Shown: positions 1-8,664, numbered from the stretch's first letter. The stretch: 64,000 nucleotides of DNA from Pontivivens sp032464575 (GCA_032464575.1 JAWDKM010000004.1:1-64000), one strand, 5' to 3'. Notes: generated from the letters alone by a model not told the origin. A program made the numbers and translations.

Positions 1-560
1 CCCTCGACCATTAGGCGTTTGTAGGGTGCAGCGCAGAGAAACTCCGGCCAAGAACAGTTCGCTCGTTTCAATTCCGTTTTTCCCATATTTCGAAAGGCTT
101 CCACCGACAGGTCGAGGACCACGCGAAACGTCAGGGCGCCACTGAAGCTTATCCTCGGAAGTCGCTATTCGTGTGCTGCGCAGCATCGGTCAAAATGGGC
201 TCCTTCCCGACCTTCTCCGCGCCGCGGGATTTGTCGTAACCCAATCATTTCTGCCACCGGGGGAACCGACCGTCCCGGCCAGAGCGCAGGGACCACTTGG
301 AATAGAGTACGGCATGGCAGATCAGGCGATGCAGTCACTTTTCACGGGATGCGAACGGCCCCGGATCAGGGCCGGGGTGGTGGCGATCAGGTCAGAGGGG
401 GGCGCGGGGGCGCAGAGCCTCCTTGCACGCGGTCCCTCGCCGTCATCCTCGGGCCTGACCCGAGGATCTCCCCGTTCGACAGGATGGCCGGGTCGAGCCC
501 GACCATGACGGCTCTTCTCCCGAAACGCACCGCTCAAACAGACCCGGCAAGCGCCCAACC
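1..560. other. intergenic left edge, no convincing gene
   Basis: This stretch lies downstream of the leftmost minus-strand gene. It contains short open frames on both strands, but none has a ribosome binding site or recognisable protein. The only structured item is the palindromic repeat at 440-511. The first 130 bases are less GC-rich than the rest, so a promoter for a gene left of the window is possible but not demonstrable. Confidence 0.6.
440..511. repeat. palindromic intergenic element with terminal inverted repeats
   Basis: The ends CCGTCAT (440-446) and ATGACGG (505-511) are inverted copies of each other. Inside are two hairpins: ATCCTCGGG pairing with CCCGAGGAT around a short loop, and GGTCGAGCCCGACC. 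The layout of two hairpins between short terminal inverted repeats resembles the CCCCGGAC-type elements elsewhere in this window, with different core sequence. Confidence 0.6.
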
Positions 561-1514
561 TCACCCCGTCCAAGTCGGCCCCGCCGGATCCTGGGTCGAG
601 CGCACGCGGTAGAGGCTCGCCTCGCCGGTCATCGCGGGGAAGAGCGTGCGCTCCACCCCTGGCGGGACGAGGGCGGTGTCGCCGGGGGCGAGCACCTGAG
701 CGTGTCCCTCCCAGATGAGCCGCCAGTGGCCGCGCATCGCCATAAGCACTTCGTGAGCGTCGCTGACATAAGGATCGGACGGGATCGAGCCGCGGGTGAG
801 GAAATCGACCTCGAAGCCCGGCCTGTCGCGGAGCACCGCGTCCGCGCCGATCACCCGCGCCGGCTTCCGGTCGGCGAGCGCCATCAGGTCCCAGTAGCGC
901 GCCACGTAGTGCGGCACGACCTCCGCCGTGGTGGGCTCGGGGAAGCCCGCGAGCTCCTCCTCCGACAACAGCGGCATGGGGCCGACGCCCTCGGGCAGCG
1001 CCTCGCCCCGCTTGGTGTCGTAGAGCCGCCCGGTCTCGGCGAGGATAAGACCGTGGGCCTCCGCCTCCTCGATCACCTGGGGGGCCCAGATCACGCCGCC
1101 GCCCGCGTCGTCCCCGCCGAGGATCGCCATGATCATCCCGTAATCGGTGCCGACATTCTCGAACCCCCGAAAGATGCCGGTGGGTATGTTGAAGATGTCG
1201 CCCTCCTCCAGCACCACCTCTCCGGCCGTCCCGTGCCGCCCCCAGAAGAAGCGCCAGCGGCCCTTGAGCACGAAGAAGACCTCCGCCGTGCGGTGCGAGT
1301 GCAGAGAGTTGCGGCACTTGGGCGGCTGGCCCGCGGCGCCGATATTGAAGCCCGGCGTCTCCTGGATGTGGACGTGCTGGTCCGCGGCCTCGCTCACGCC
1401 ACCGCCGATAATGGTGAAGTTCTCCTTCTGGTCGGAGCCCGGCGTATGCGCGTCGATGAAGGCGGTGCGACAGGGGATCAGTTCCCCGTAACGGACGATC
1501 TGCGGTGCGGTCAT
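561..1514 (-). CDS. double-cupin domain protein
   Basis: This is a 317-residue protein with two cupin halves. The N-terminal half has the metal-site pattern HSHRTAEVFFVLKGRW, then GEVVLEEGDIFNIPTG. The C-terminal half has SDAHEVLMAMRGHWRL and APGDTALVPPG and looks metal-poor. Bicupins of this type include gentisate-dioxygenase-like and sugar-isomerase-like proteins, so a small-molecule enzyme is likely but the reaction is unknown. The ATG at 1514 overlaps the stop of the upstream gene (ATGA), indicating translational coupling. It is the last gene of the minus-strand run that starts at the LacI regulator, and is probably part of the same catabolic unit. Confidence 0.85.
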   Translation of the reverse strand: MTAPQIVRYGELIPCRTAFIDAHTPGSDQKENFTIIGGGVSEAADQHVHIQETPGFNIGAAGQPPKCRNSLHSHRTAEVFFVLKGRWRFFWGRHGTAGEVVLEEGDIFNIPTGIFRGFENVGTDYGMIMAILGGDDAGGGVIWAPQVIEEAEAHGLILAETGRLYDTKRGEALPEGVGPMPLLSEEELAGFPEPTTAEVVPHYVARYWDLMALADRKPARVIGADAVLRDRPGFEVDFLTRGSIPSDPYVSDAHEVLMAMRGHWRLIWEGHAQVLAPGDTALVPPGVERTLFPAMTGEASLYRVRSTQDPAGPTWTG

Positions 1515-2044
1515 GACGTCGATTCCTTCGGCGGCAGTTTCGGATTTGGCAGCGGGGTCCCGGGGACGGAGCCGGTCGTGTCCTGGACAATCCAGTTCAT
1601 GCGGTCGAGGAACCACATCTTCGGCCCGATGGTCAGGACGAGCCCGGCGACGGTCCAGCCCGCGTCGAGCGTCCAGAGCCCCCAGACGAGGGGCGGCAGG
1701 CCGATGGCGCTGCACGCGGTCAGGATGTTCGCCATTCGGCGGTGATGGGCGGGCATGTCGACGCGCGCGCGGGCGAGGAACCAGCGCTCGCCCAGCACGG
1801 CGCGCGCGGCCCAGTTGTCGTGGTCGCGCGGCGGCGGGAAGGCGCGCGGGTTGAGCCAGTTCCACGCGACGAGTGCCGCGATGGGCAGCAGCACCCAGCC
1901 GCCGAACCAGGTCCTCGCCCAGATAGAGAGCGCGATCAGCGGCAGGGTGACGATGCGGCTCCAGCCGCTCCACGGATTGGCGTGGCGCGCCCAGGTCGCG
2001 TCGTCCATGCGCATGAGGCGCTCGGCCCCCTTGAAGATGTCCAT
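1511..2044 (-). CDS. small membrane protein, DUF6653-like
   Basis: A 177-residue protein starting MDIFKGAERL, with the motif WARHANPWSGWSR near residue 20 and three to four hydrophobic stretches, so probably an inner-membrane protein. The WARHANPWS signature is one I associate with the DUF6653 family in Rhodobacterales, by memory rather than search. The start at 2044 is chosen because GGAGGAG lies a few bases upstream; a longer in-frame start exists without such a site. The stop overlaps the cupin start. Function is unknown; the operon position suggests a role connected to the catabolic island. Confidence 0.75.
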   Translation of the reverse strand: MDIFKGAERLMRMDDATWARHANPWSGWSRIVTLPLIALSIWARTWFGGWVLLPIAALVAWNWLNPRAFPPPRDHDNWAARAVLGERWFLARARVDMPAHHRRMANILTACSAIGLPPLVWGLWTLDAGWTVAGLVLTIGPKMWFLDRMNWIVQDTTGSVPGTPLPNPKLPPKESTS

Positions 2045-2129
2045 CCTCTCCTCCGGCGGCTTTGCTGGCCGCTTCGGTTCTTGTCCGAACGGTTCCGGCA
2101 CGGGGGCCGGGACGGTTGGTTCTCGTGGC

Positions 2130-2193
2130 GCCGCCCCGGACTTGATCCGGGGCCGCCTGCTTCCGGGCGCTCCCCGGGTCGAGCCCGGGACAG
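2130..2193. repeat. palindromic element, CCCCGGAC-type (diverged copy)
   Basis: Two adjacent hairpins, CCCCGGACTTGATCCGGGG and CCCGGGTCGAGCCCGGG, sit between two minus-strand genes. The left end CCGCCCCGG matches the other copies in this window; the right end is diverged. Confidence 0.6.
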
Positions 2194-2200
2194 ATCCTGC

Positions 2201-3184
2201 TCAGCCGGTGGTGAGCAGGATCTGCTTCCACACTGCCGTCTCGTCGTAGAGCGTGTATTCCCGCCGCAGGCCCCATGGCCCGAACTCTGCATGTGAAGCA
2301 CCCAGAACGTAGACCTGAGCCCCCGTCGGCGGGCCGAAGACGCCCCAGCCCTCATGCGCGCCCCAGAGGCTCCAGCGCACCGCGGCGCGCGGCGGCATCA
2401 AGGGGTCGTCGCGGCCGATCACGTGCTCGACCCTGAACTCGGCGGAGGGGAAGCTCGCGCGCAGGCCCATCCAGAACCGGTCCGCGTCGCCGTGCGAATG
2501 CCCCGTCACTCCGCCGGGATATTCGAGCTGGCAGGCGCGGTCGTACTCCCGCGGGATCGCCGCGAGGTCCGCCGCCATGATCCGCCCCAGGATGTCCGCG
2601 TATTTCGCCCCCCATTCATTGTCGTTGCCCCGGCCACGATACGGCCCCTCGACGTCGTTCGCGGGCGTGAGCGGCTTCACGCAGGTCTCCGGCCCGCCCT
2701 CGCGCGAGATCAGGTCGGCGGCGTAGGCCTTGGGCTCCCACCCGAGCTGGCGGACGATGGCGCCCTGGTCGCGGATCAGCCACTCGTCGTCGATGGTCTG
2801 CCCCACCGCGTGGCAGTCGGCGATGATGCGGTAGATGAGCCGCTTGCCCGTGGCCTGCCCATACACGCCGTCGCCGCTGTGGGTCGCCGTCGAAAGCAAC
2901 CGGTGCGAGCTCAGATGCCCGCCCGGCCGGTCGCACTCGCCGGGGCCGTCGGCACTCCAGATCACGTCCTCGCCGAAGAGCGTACGGTCGGGAAACTCCG
3001 CCAGCGTCGCCATGGTCGCGGCCACCACGCCCTTGTTGCCGCGGACCACCGAGGCGGGCGAGCGGACGGGGATATCGGCCGCGTAATACTCATCGAGGGT
3101 CGCGATGCCGCGATCCTCCCAGATCTCCTTGGTGATGCCGATGATGTAGTCGGGGAAGTCCTTCCACCGGTTGGAGTAGGTCAT
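2201..3184 (-). CDS. two-domain SnoaL/NTF2-like protein
   Basis: A 327-residue protein built of two NTF2-like (SnoaL ester-cyclase type) halves. The N-terminal half carries KEIWEDRGIATLDEYYA and LAEFPDRTLFGEDVIW; the C-terminal half carries a second fold with FWMGLRASFPSAEFR. SnoaL-like folds include ketosteroid isomerases, polyketide cyclases, hydrolases and lyases, so this could catalyse isomerisation, ring opening or dehydration, but no reaction can be assigned. The ATG at 3184 overlaps the LacI stop (ATGA). It is one of four such proteins in the first 15 kb and the most diverged: it lacks the WYGPxGIG motif of the other two long ones. Confidence 0.85.
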   Translation of the reverse strand: MTYSNRWKDFPDYIIGITKEIWEDRGIATLDEYYAADIPVRSPASVVRGNKGVVAATMATLAEFPDRTLFGEDVIWSADGPGECDRPGGHLSSHRLLSTATHSGDGVYGQATGKRLIYRIIADCHAVGQTIDDEWLIRDQGAIVRQLGWEPKAYAADLISREGGPETCVKPLTPANDVEGPYRGRGNDNEWGAKYADILGRIMAADLAAIPREYDRACQLEYPGGVTGHSHGDADRFWMGLRASFPSAEFRVEHVIGRDDPLMPPRAAVRWSLWGAHEGWGVFGPPTGAQVYVLGASHAEFGPWGLRREYTLYDETAVWKQILLTTG

Positions 3185-4191
3185 TGGGGTCTCTCCGGTC
3201 TGAGGGTGGAGCCGCGTTCGATGAGCTCCCCCTCGATCTCGATGCGGCGGGGGGCGGGATCGCGCCCCTCTATGCGGGCCAGAAGGGCGGTGACGGTCGC
3301 CTCCACCATGCGGTTCACCGGCTGGCGCACGGTGGTCAGGTCATAGGCGGGCCAGGCGGCGAGCGCGGTGTCGTCGTAGCCGACGACGGCGACGTCCTGC
3401 GGCACGCGCAGCCCCAGCTCGAAGCGCAGCACGTCTATGACGGCGAAGGCCATGTGGTCGTTGCCGACGAAGAGCGCGTCGGGCTCCTGCGCGGTGTCGA
3501 AGAGGCGCCGCGCCGCCTCCGCAGCGCCCTCCCGCGTGTAGAGCCCGTCGATCTGGCCGACGCAGGGCAGCCCCGCCTCCGCCAGCCCGGCGAGGAAGCC
3601 CGCCGTGCGCTCCTGCCCCGTCGAGGAGCCCTGCCAGCCCGCCACATGCGCGATGCGCCGGTGTCCGCAGGCCACGAGGAACTCCGCCACCCGCCGGCCC
3701 CCGGCGACATTGGCCGAGGTCACGGTCGAATGCACGCCGCCCGCCTGCCCCCGGTTGAAGAGCACGACCGGGATCCCTGCCCCCTCGCAGCGCCGCGCGA
3801 GGTCGTGGCTCATCGCGACCGAGGCCATGACGAGCCCGTCGAGCTGGTAGCTCAGCATCTCGCCGATCATGCCGTCGATATCGGCCCCGTCATTGGGCGC
3901 TATGAAGAGAAGGACGTGGTAGCCCTCCTCCTGCAGGCTGCGCGACAGCCGCTCGATCGCGTCGGGATAGAACTGGTTGTCGAGATAGGCGACGACGAGC
4001 CCGATGATCCGGCTGCGACCGGTGATCATGGCGCGGGCAAGCACGTTGGGCCGGTAGCCGAGCTCGTCGGCGGCCTTCCGCACCTTCTCCGCCATAGCGG
4101 GCGAGACGGAGGCACCGGGGGTGAAGACGCGGCTCACCGCGGACTGGCTCACCCCGGCCCGCCGCGCGACATCGGTGGCGGTCACGGGCAT
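3181..4191 (-). CDS. LacI/GalR-family transcriptional regulator
   Basis: A 336-residue regulator. The N-terminal helix-turn-helix reads ATDVARRAGVSQSAVSRVF (about residues 4-22), followed by the hinge helix region YRPNVLARAM and a periplasmic-binding-protein-like effector domain (RIIGLVVAYL to the C terminus). The start at 4191 is preferred over an ATG 18 codons upstream because it begins exactly at the HTH and has GGGAG upstream. The two LacI-type palindromes at 14125-14140 and 9269-9284 have the central CG expected for this family and are the likely targets, making it the probable repressor of the importer and catabolic genes. The effector is unknown, presumably the imported compound or a derivative. 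Confidence 0.93.
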   Translation of the reverse strand: MPVTATDVARRAGVSQSAVSRVFTPGASVSPAMAEKVRKAADELGYRPNVLARAMITGRSRIIGLVVAYLDNQFYPDAIERLSRSLQEEGYHVLLFIAPNDGADIDGMIGEMLSYQLDGLVMASVAMSHDLARRCEGAGIPVVLFNRGQAGGVHSTVTSANVAGGRRVAEFLVACGHRRIAHVAGWQGSSTGQERTAGFLAGLAEAGLPCVGQIDGLYTREGAAEAARRLFDTAQEPDALFVGNDHMAFAVIDVLRFELGLRVPQDVAVVGYDDTALAAWPAYDLTTVRQPVNRMVEATVTALLARIEGRDPAPRRIEIEGELIERGSTLRPERPQ

Positions 4192-4243
4192 GGGCGGCTC
4201 CCACTCGGGCGGTTGGTGTCTCGGCACGGCTGGATTATGTGCC

Positions 4244-4359
4244 ACCGCCCCGGACGTGATCCGGGGCCGTTGGATGCTGGGTTCCCGGGTTGGCGGCTAC
4301 GCCGGAACCAACCGGCCGGATTGAGGGGCGAAAGGTCCCGGCGCTGCGGCCGGGACGGT
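4244..4359. repeat. palindromic element, tandem copy 1
   Basis: It begins ACCGCCCCGG and ends CCGGGACGGT, an imperfect terminal inverted repeat. It contains a CCCCGGACgTGATCCGGGG hairpin, a central ttcccggg segment, and a GTCCCGGCGCTGCGGCCGGGAC hairpin. It is repeated with a period of 129 bp at 4374-4488. Confidence 0.8.
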
Positions 4360-4373
4360 GGGACGGGTTGCAA

Positions 4374-4488
4374 CCACCCCAGACACGATCCGGGGCCGTC
4401 AGATGCGGGGTTCCCGGGTCGGCGACGGCGCCGAAACAAACCGGTAGGATTGAGTGGCGAAAGGTCCCGGCGCTGCGGCCGGGACGGT
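4374..4488. repeat. palindromic element, tandem copy 2
   Basis: Second copy of the preceding element with about a dozen substitutions. Its right-hand hairpin (GTCCCGGCGCTGCGGCCGGGAC) is identical to copy 1, while the left-hand hairpin has decayed. Together the two fill the 349-bp gap between the SDR gene and the LacI gene; no gene is visible in that gap. Confidence 0.8.
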
Positions 4489-4540
4489 GGCAAGGGGTGC
4501 GATGCTGCACCCCCAAACCCAGCTCGTTGCCAACCCCACC

Positions 4541-5302
4541 TCATCCCGCGATCCACCCCCCGTCCACCAAAAGGCTGGTGCCCGTGACCATCCCCGCCGC
4601 GTCGGAGGCGAGGAAGACGGTGGCGCCCATGATGTCCTCGACCTCGGCGATGCGGGGCAGCTTGATCTTCTCCTCGATCCACTTGCGGCGCACAGGGTCC
4701 GCAAAGGTGGGCGCGGTCAGCGGCGTGCGGATGAAGGTTGGGCAGATCGTGTTCACGCGGATGTCGTACGGCCCCCACTCGATGGCCATGGACTTCGTCA
4801 TGCCCTCCACCGCGTGCTTCGTCGCCGCATAGACCGCGCGGTCAATCCCGCCGACATGCGCCATCTGGGAGCTGATCTGGATGATGGAGCCCGGACGCCC
4901 CGCCTCGATCAGCCGCCGGGCCACCGCCTGCGCGACGAAGTAGGCGGCGCGGATGTTGAGGCCGGTCACCGCGTCGAAATCCTCCGCCGTGGTTTCGGTC
5001 GCGGGCGCGTGCCGGGCAAGACCGGCGGAGTTCACCAGGATCTCGAAGGGCGCACCTTCGGAGCAGAGCGCCCCGGTCGCCTCGATATCCGTGATATCGA
5101 GGGTCCGCGCCTCAGCGGACAGGCCCTTCGCCCGAAGGGCCTCGACCGCCTCTGCCAGAGGTGCTTCGCGGCGGGCGGCCAGCGTCACGTCGGCCCCGGC
5201 CTCGGCGAGGGCCACTGCGCAGCCCAGCCCGATGCCCGAGGAGGCGCCCGTGACCAGCGCGCGACGACCGTCGAGGCGGAAGGAGGGGGTAGTTGGCAGC
5301 AT
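4541..5302 (-). CDS. SDR-family NAD(P)-dependent oxidoreductase
   Basis: A 253-residue classical short-chain dehydrogenase. It has the cofactor motif TGASSGIG near residue 18, NSAG in mid-protein, a catalytic Ser in ISSQM, and the YAATK pair, followed by a C-terminal LLVDGGWIAG typical of this group. The Ala-Arg-Arg after strand 2 (LAARRE) favours NADP(H). The start at 5302 is chosen from fold position, with GGAGG about 10 bases upstream. Within the island it would oxidise or reduce a hydroxyl or keto group on the imported substrate; the exact substrate is not predictable. Confidence 0.92.
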   Translation of the reverse strand: MLPTTPSFRLDGRRALVTGASSGIGLGCAVALAEAGADVTLAARREAPLAEAVEALRAKGLSAEARTLDITDIEATGALCSEGAPFEILVNSAGLARHAPATETTAEDFDAVTGLNIRAAYFVAQAVARRLIEAGRPGSIIQISSQMAHVGGIDRAVYAATKHAVEGMTKSMAIEWGPYDIRVNTICPTFIRTPLTAPTFADPVRRKWIEEKIKLPRIAEVEDIMGATVFLASDAAGMVTGTSLLVDGGWIAG

Positions 5303-5310
5303 CAGCGTGC

Positions 5311-5344
5311 GCCTCCGGCGGGCGTATTTTCGGGAAAGATGAAG
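5311..5344. repeat. short intergenic motif CCTCCGGCGGG...AAGATGAAG
   Basis: The block starts GCCTCCGGCGGGCGTATT and ends in a purine-rich AAAGATGAAG. Related copies lie at 28482-28515, 34424-34458 and, partially, 55865-55887, always between genes. Confidence 0.55.
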
Positions 5345-5345
5345 G

Positions 5346-5774
5346 TCATGGATATCCGGTCCAGCGGAAGGCCCCCTCAGGCGAGAGCGGGGCGTGCGGG
5401 TTCCATGCGATCTCCCACACATGGCCGTCGGGATCGGCGAAATGGCCGTGGTGCCGGCCCCAGAAGACGTCCTGCGCCTCCTTGATGACGCGCCCGCCCG
5501 CAGCCCGGGCGCGGTCGAGCAGTGGGGCGACGTCCGAATTGTCGCGCACGTTGTGGCTGAGCACGATGGCGGAGCCGGCGAGATGGTCGGCGCTCACCCC
5601 CAGCTCCTCCGCCAGTGCCGCCTTCGGATAGAGGCCGAGCGTCTGCCCGATCAGATCGAAGGCGATGACCCCGTCGGGACTGTCGACCTCGCGCCAGCCG
5701 AGCGCGCGGTAGAAGGCGCGGGACGTCTCCATGTCCGCGACCGCGAGGGTGATGAGGGAGACGCGCTGCTCCAT
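5346..5774 (-). CDS. VOC-family (glyoxalase-like) protein
   Basis: A 142-residue single vicinal-oxygen-chelate unit pair: SLITLAVADMETSRAFYRALGW at the N terminus and HHGHFADPDGHVWEIAWNP at the C terminus, the usual beta-alpha-beta-beta-beta halves. The start at 5774 is chosen because it begins directly at the fold; its ATG shares one base with the stop of the upstream VOC gene. Family members include glyoxalase I, extradiol dioxygenases and epimerases. No assignment is possible, but pairing with a second VOC gene suggests sequential steps or a heteromer. Confidence 0.85.
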   Translation of the reverse strand: MEQRVSLITLAVADMETSRAFYRALGWREVDSPDGVIAFDLIGQTLGLYPKAALAEELGVSADHLAGSAIVLSHNVRDNSDVAPLLDRARAAGGRVIKEAQDVFWGRHHGHFADPDGHVWEIAWNPHAPLSPEGAFRWTGYP

Positions 5775-6154
5775 CACCACTGTGCCTCGGTTGCCGGAGA
5801 GTAGGTGCCGAAGGACCATTCATGCCCCTCCGGATCCCTTGCTCGGTAGCGGCGGGTGCCGAAGGGCGTGTCCTCGGGGCCGTAGACGATCTCCGCACCG
5901 CACTTCACGGCCTGCGCGTAGTGCGCATCCACATCCTCGACCACGAGGTAGATGCCGGAGCTGGCGGACGGCGCGGTCTCGGCCGTGCCGAGCATGATCA
6001 CACCGTCGCGCCAGGCCATCTCGCCATGCTGAAGCACGCCCTCGTCATCCTCGAAGGCGGTGACGGTGGTCAGGCCGAACGCCTCGGTCAGGAAGGCCAT
6101 CGCCGCCTTCGCGTCGCGGTAGGAGAGGTAGGGAACGATGTGGGGCCGGGCCAT
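5774..6154 (-). CDS. VOC-family protein, PhnB/glyoxalase-like
   Basis: A 126-residue VOC protein. It opens PHIVPYLSYRDAKAAMAFLTEAFG and ends ARDPEGHEWSFGTY, a pattern typical of the PhnB/YP_-like glyoxalase group. A GGAGG lies just upstream of the ATG at 6154. It is the first of the two overlapping VOC genes and follows the SnoaL-like gene at 6179 by 24 bases, so it is almost certainly cotranscribed with it. Confidence 0.87.
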   Translation of the reverse strand: MARPHIVPYLSYRDAKAAMAFLTEAFGLTTVTAFEDDEGVLQHGEMAWRDGVIMLGTAETAPSASSGIYLVVEDVDAHYAQAVKCGAEIVYGPEDTPFGTRRYRARDPEGHEWSFGTYSPATEAQW

Positions 6155-6178
6155 GGGATCCTCCGTTGCGTTCCGGGA

Positions 6179-7204
6179 CTATAGCGCATGGCCGGTCTCG
6201 GGGTCGAAGCCGGGCCGGGCCTTGTTGAACTCCCGCATGCGAGCGAGCGCGTCGATGCCCACCTGATCAAGCACGTCGAGCAGGTCGACGAGCACCCAAT
6301 TCTCCCGGATCAGGCCGTCCTCCAGCCGCCAGAAGTCGAGGGAGCGCATGGTGACGCGCTGACCCGCAGGGGCAATGCCGAGCCAGCCGGGATGGGTGAT
6401 CGTCTGAATCATGTTCGGCCAACCGGTGACGGCGGTGTAATCGCCCTCGCCGAAGAAGTGGTAGGTGATGTCCTCCACGTACTGCCCCCGGTCCGGCATC
6501 GCGGCGAGGAAGGGGATCTGGTGCCAGTTCCGAAAGCCCGCGATGCCGCGGCCGGTGCCGATGCCCGCGGGGCCGTACCAGGTCATGCGGGGGTGCCAGA
6601 AGCGCTCCATCTCCATCACCTCGGGGCCGCCTTGCGCGGGGTGGCGCTTCATGTGGTCGAGCATGGTCTTGATGGTGTCGCGGGTCTCGATCCCGTTCGC
6701 GCCATGGGGGCCGAGCCCATCGCAGGTGGCGGGGCCCGGCACGTGCCAGTCGCGCCCGAGGGAGGGGGCGAGCGGCCAGGCGCCCGCCTGCATCATCAGT
6801 TCGGGGATGTCCCAGAGGGCCTGCATCTCGACGATGCGCCCGCCCTCAATGCGAAAGAAGTCGTGGCAGCGCATGTGCGCGACGTGGCCGGTCGGCGGGA
6901 TGTCGAGCCACGGGGCGGCGAAGGTGCCGATGAGCGTGGCGCCGGAGCCGACCCAGAGATGGCCGTGATCATCCTCACCGGCCATACGGATCCACTCGCG
7001 GCGCTCGAGGTCAGGCATGGCCCGGCGCAGGGCGGCATAGGTCTCGGCGAGGCCGGTGGGCGTCAGATCGCCGAGCGGGTGGCAGAGGTGGGTCGCGGCG
7101 TCGGGGGCGAAGGCGGTGTCGATGGCCTTCGCGATGGCGGTGTCGTCGCCGTCGTAGAGCGCAGCGGCGAGCGGGGTGAGGATCGATTTCGCGGTGTCGC
7201 TCAT
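6179..7204 (-). CDS. two-domain SnoaL/NTF2-like protein
   Basis: A 341-residue protein of two NTF2-like halves. Residues about 1-160 form one half (FRIEGGRIVEMQALWDIPE) and 165-330 the other (WYGPAGIGTGRGIAGF; RSLDFWRLEDGLIRENWVLVD). The second half is clearly paralogous to the proteins at 8733-9257 and 14159-15142, which share WYG-x-x-G-x-G and the D-F-[WY]-x5-G-x-[IV]-x-[DE]-N-W-V signature. The family covers cyclases, isomerases and hydrolases. It lies 112 bp downstream of the dehydrogenase gene. Confidence 0.87.
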   Translation of the reverse strand: MSDTAKSILTPLAAALYDGDDTAIAKAIDTAFAPDAATHLCHPLGDLTPTGLAETYAALRRAMPDLERREWIRMAGEDDHGHLWVGSGATLIGTFAAPWLDIPPTGHVAHMRCHDFFRIEGGRIVEMQALWDIPELMMQAGAWPLAPSLGRDWHVPGPATCDGLGPHGANGIETRDTIKTMLDHMKRHPAQGGPEVMEMERFWHPRMTWYGPAGIGTGRGIAGFRNWHQIPFLAAMPDRGQYVEDITYHFFGEGDYTAVTGWPNMIQTITHPGWLGIAPAGQRVTMRSLDFWRLEDGLIRENWVLVDLLDVLDQVGIDALARMREFNKARPGFDPETGHAL

Positions 7205-7316
7205 CGCGCCCCCCTTCCACGGTGCAAAGCATCGTGGACGCGCCCGACCCGCCCCCCAGGGCGGGCGCGTTCCGCACCCACCCCCGGGCCGGGCGCGACG
7301 CCTGCTTCAGGCCGTG

Positions 7317-8627
7317 TCACTCCGCCGCCCCGCCATAGGGCACATTCCGTCCGCCATAGCGGCGCACGCGGACATTGGCCTGCTCGGCGTGGCCCACGAA
7401 GCCCTCCAGCAGGCAGAGGCGGGAGCAGTAGGCGCCGATCTCCGCCGCGGCCTCATCGGTGGTCACGCGCTGATAGGAATGCGTCTTCAGGAACTTGCCG
7501 ACCCAGAGGCCGCCGGTATACCGCCCCGCCTTCTTCGTCGGCAGGGTGTGATTGGTGCCGATCACCTTGTCCCCGTTGGCCACGTTGGTCCGCGGCCCGA
7601 GGAACAGCGCACCGTAGGAGTGCATGTGCTCCAGGAACCAGTCGTCGCGATCCGTCATTACCTGCACATGCTCGGAGGCGATGTCGTTCGCGACCGCCAG
7701 CATCTCGTCATAGCTGTCGCAGAGGATGACCTCGCCGTAATCCTCCCAGCTCTTCCCGGCGGTGTCGGCGGTGGGCAGGATGTCCAGGAGGCGGTCGATC
7801 TCCGCGAGCGTATCCCTCGCCAGCTTCTCGGAGTTCGTGACCAGCACGGCCGGAGAGTTGTAGCCATGCTCCGCCTGGCCCAGCAGGTCCGTCGCGCACA
7901 TCTCGCCATCGACCGTGTCGTCGGCGATCACCATGGTCTCCGTCGGCCCCGCGAAGAGGTCGATGCCGACGCGGCCATAGAGCTGCCGCTTCGCCTCCGC
8001 CACGAAGGCATTGCCGGGGCCGACCAGCATGTGCACGGGCTCGATCGTCTCGGTGCCGAGCGCCATCGCCCCCACCGCCTGGATCCCGCCGAGCACGTAG
8101 ATCTCGTGCGCGCCGCCCAGCTTCATCGCCGCGATCACCGCCGGGTTGGGCTCGCCCTTGAAGGGCGGGGTCGAGGCAATGATCCGCGGCACACCGGCGA
8201 CGCTCGCTGTGGCCACGCTCATATGAGCGGAGGCGACCATGGGGAACTTGCCGCCGGGCACGTAGCAGCCGACCGACTGCACCGGGATGTTCTTGTGGCC
8301 TAGGATCACGCCCGGCATCGTCTCCACCTCGATATCGAGCATCGAGTCCCGCTGCGCCTGGGCGAAGTTGCGCACCTGCTCCTGCGCGAATTTAATGTCA
8401 GCCATGTCGCGGTCGGAGACCTTGTTCATCAGTGCCTCGACCTCGCCATCGCTGAGGCGGAAGGCAGCGGGCGCGTAGCCGTCGAACTTCTCGCTGAGCT
8501 CGCGCACGGCGGCATCGCCCCGCGCCTCGATATCGGCGAGCGTCGCCTCGACGGTGGAGCGGACCCTGGCGTCGTCCTCCGCGCGATCGGCTTCGGAGCG
8601 GGCGGTCTTGAGGTGGCGGATGGTCAT
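7317..8627 (-). CDS. HisD-family dehydrogenase, HpsN (sulfopropanediol dehydrogenase)-like
   Basis: A 436-residue NAD-dependent, zinc-binding dehydrogenase. Residues aligned with those of histidinol dehydrogenase are present: zinc ligands Gln251, His254 (LGQAEHG), Asp353 and His413, and catalytic Glu319-His320 (IASEHVQV). The stretch TGGLWVGKFLKTHSYQRVT and the C-terminal RVRRYGGRNVPYGGAAE are more typical of HpsN-type enzymes, which oxidise sulfopropanediol, than of histidine biosynthesis. No his genes are nearby. It probably oxidises a vicinal diol or hydroxy acid derived from the imported compound. AGGAGGAA precedes the ATG. Confidence 0.9.
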   Translation of the reverse strand: MTIRHLKTARSEADRAEDDARVRSTVEATLADIEARGDAAVRELSEKFDGYAPAAFRLSDGEVEALMNKVSDRDMADIKFAQEQVRNFAQAQRDSMLDIEVETMPGVILGHKNIPVQSVGCYVPGGKFPMVASAHMSVATASVAGVPRIIASTPPFKGEPNPAVIAAMKLGGAHEIYVLGGIQAVGAMALGTETIEPVHMLVGPGNAFVAEAKRQLYGRVGIDLFAGPTETMVIADDTVDGEMCATDLLGQAEHGYNSPAVLVTNSEKLARDTLAEIDRLLDILPTADTAGKSWEDYGEVILCDSYDEMLAVANDIASEHVQVMTDRDDWFLEHMHSYGALFLGPRTNVANGDKVIGTNHTLPTKKAGRYTGGLWVGKFLKTHSYQRVTTDEAAAEIGAYCSRLCLLEGFVGHAEQANVRVRRYGGRNVPYGGAAE

Positions 8628-8664
8628 GCGTTTCCTCCTGCGGCCCCGCCGGGCATCTCCTGGG

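Noticed and set aside
173..508. Short plus-strand frame at the left edge
   Set aside because: No ribosome binding site, no recognisable protein, and it crosses a palindromic repeat.
561..2276. Single minus-strand frame joining the cupin gene and sequence upstream
   Set aside because: The upstream part overlaps the DUF6653-like gene in another frame; the cupin start at 1514 is clearly supported by overlap and fold.
4244..4488. CRISPR-like array
   Set aside because: Only two units with palindromic cores and a 129-bp period, and no spacer structure.
7317..8627. Histidine biosynthesis gene
   Set aside because: HisD family by fold, but no other his genes and HpsN-type sequence features.
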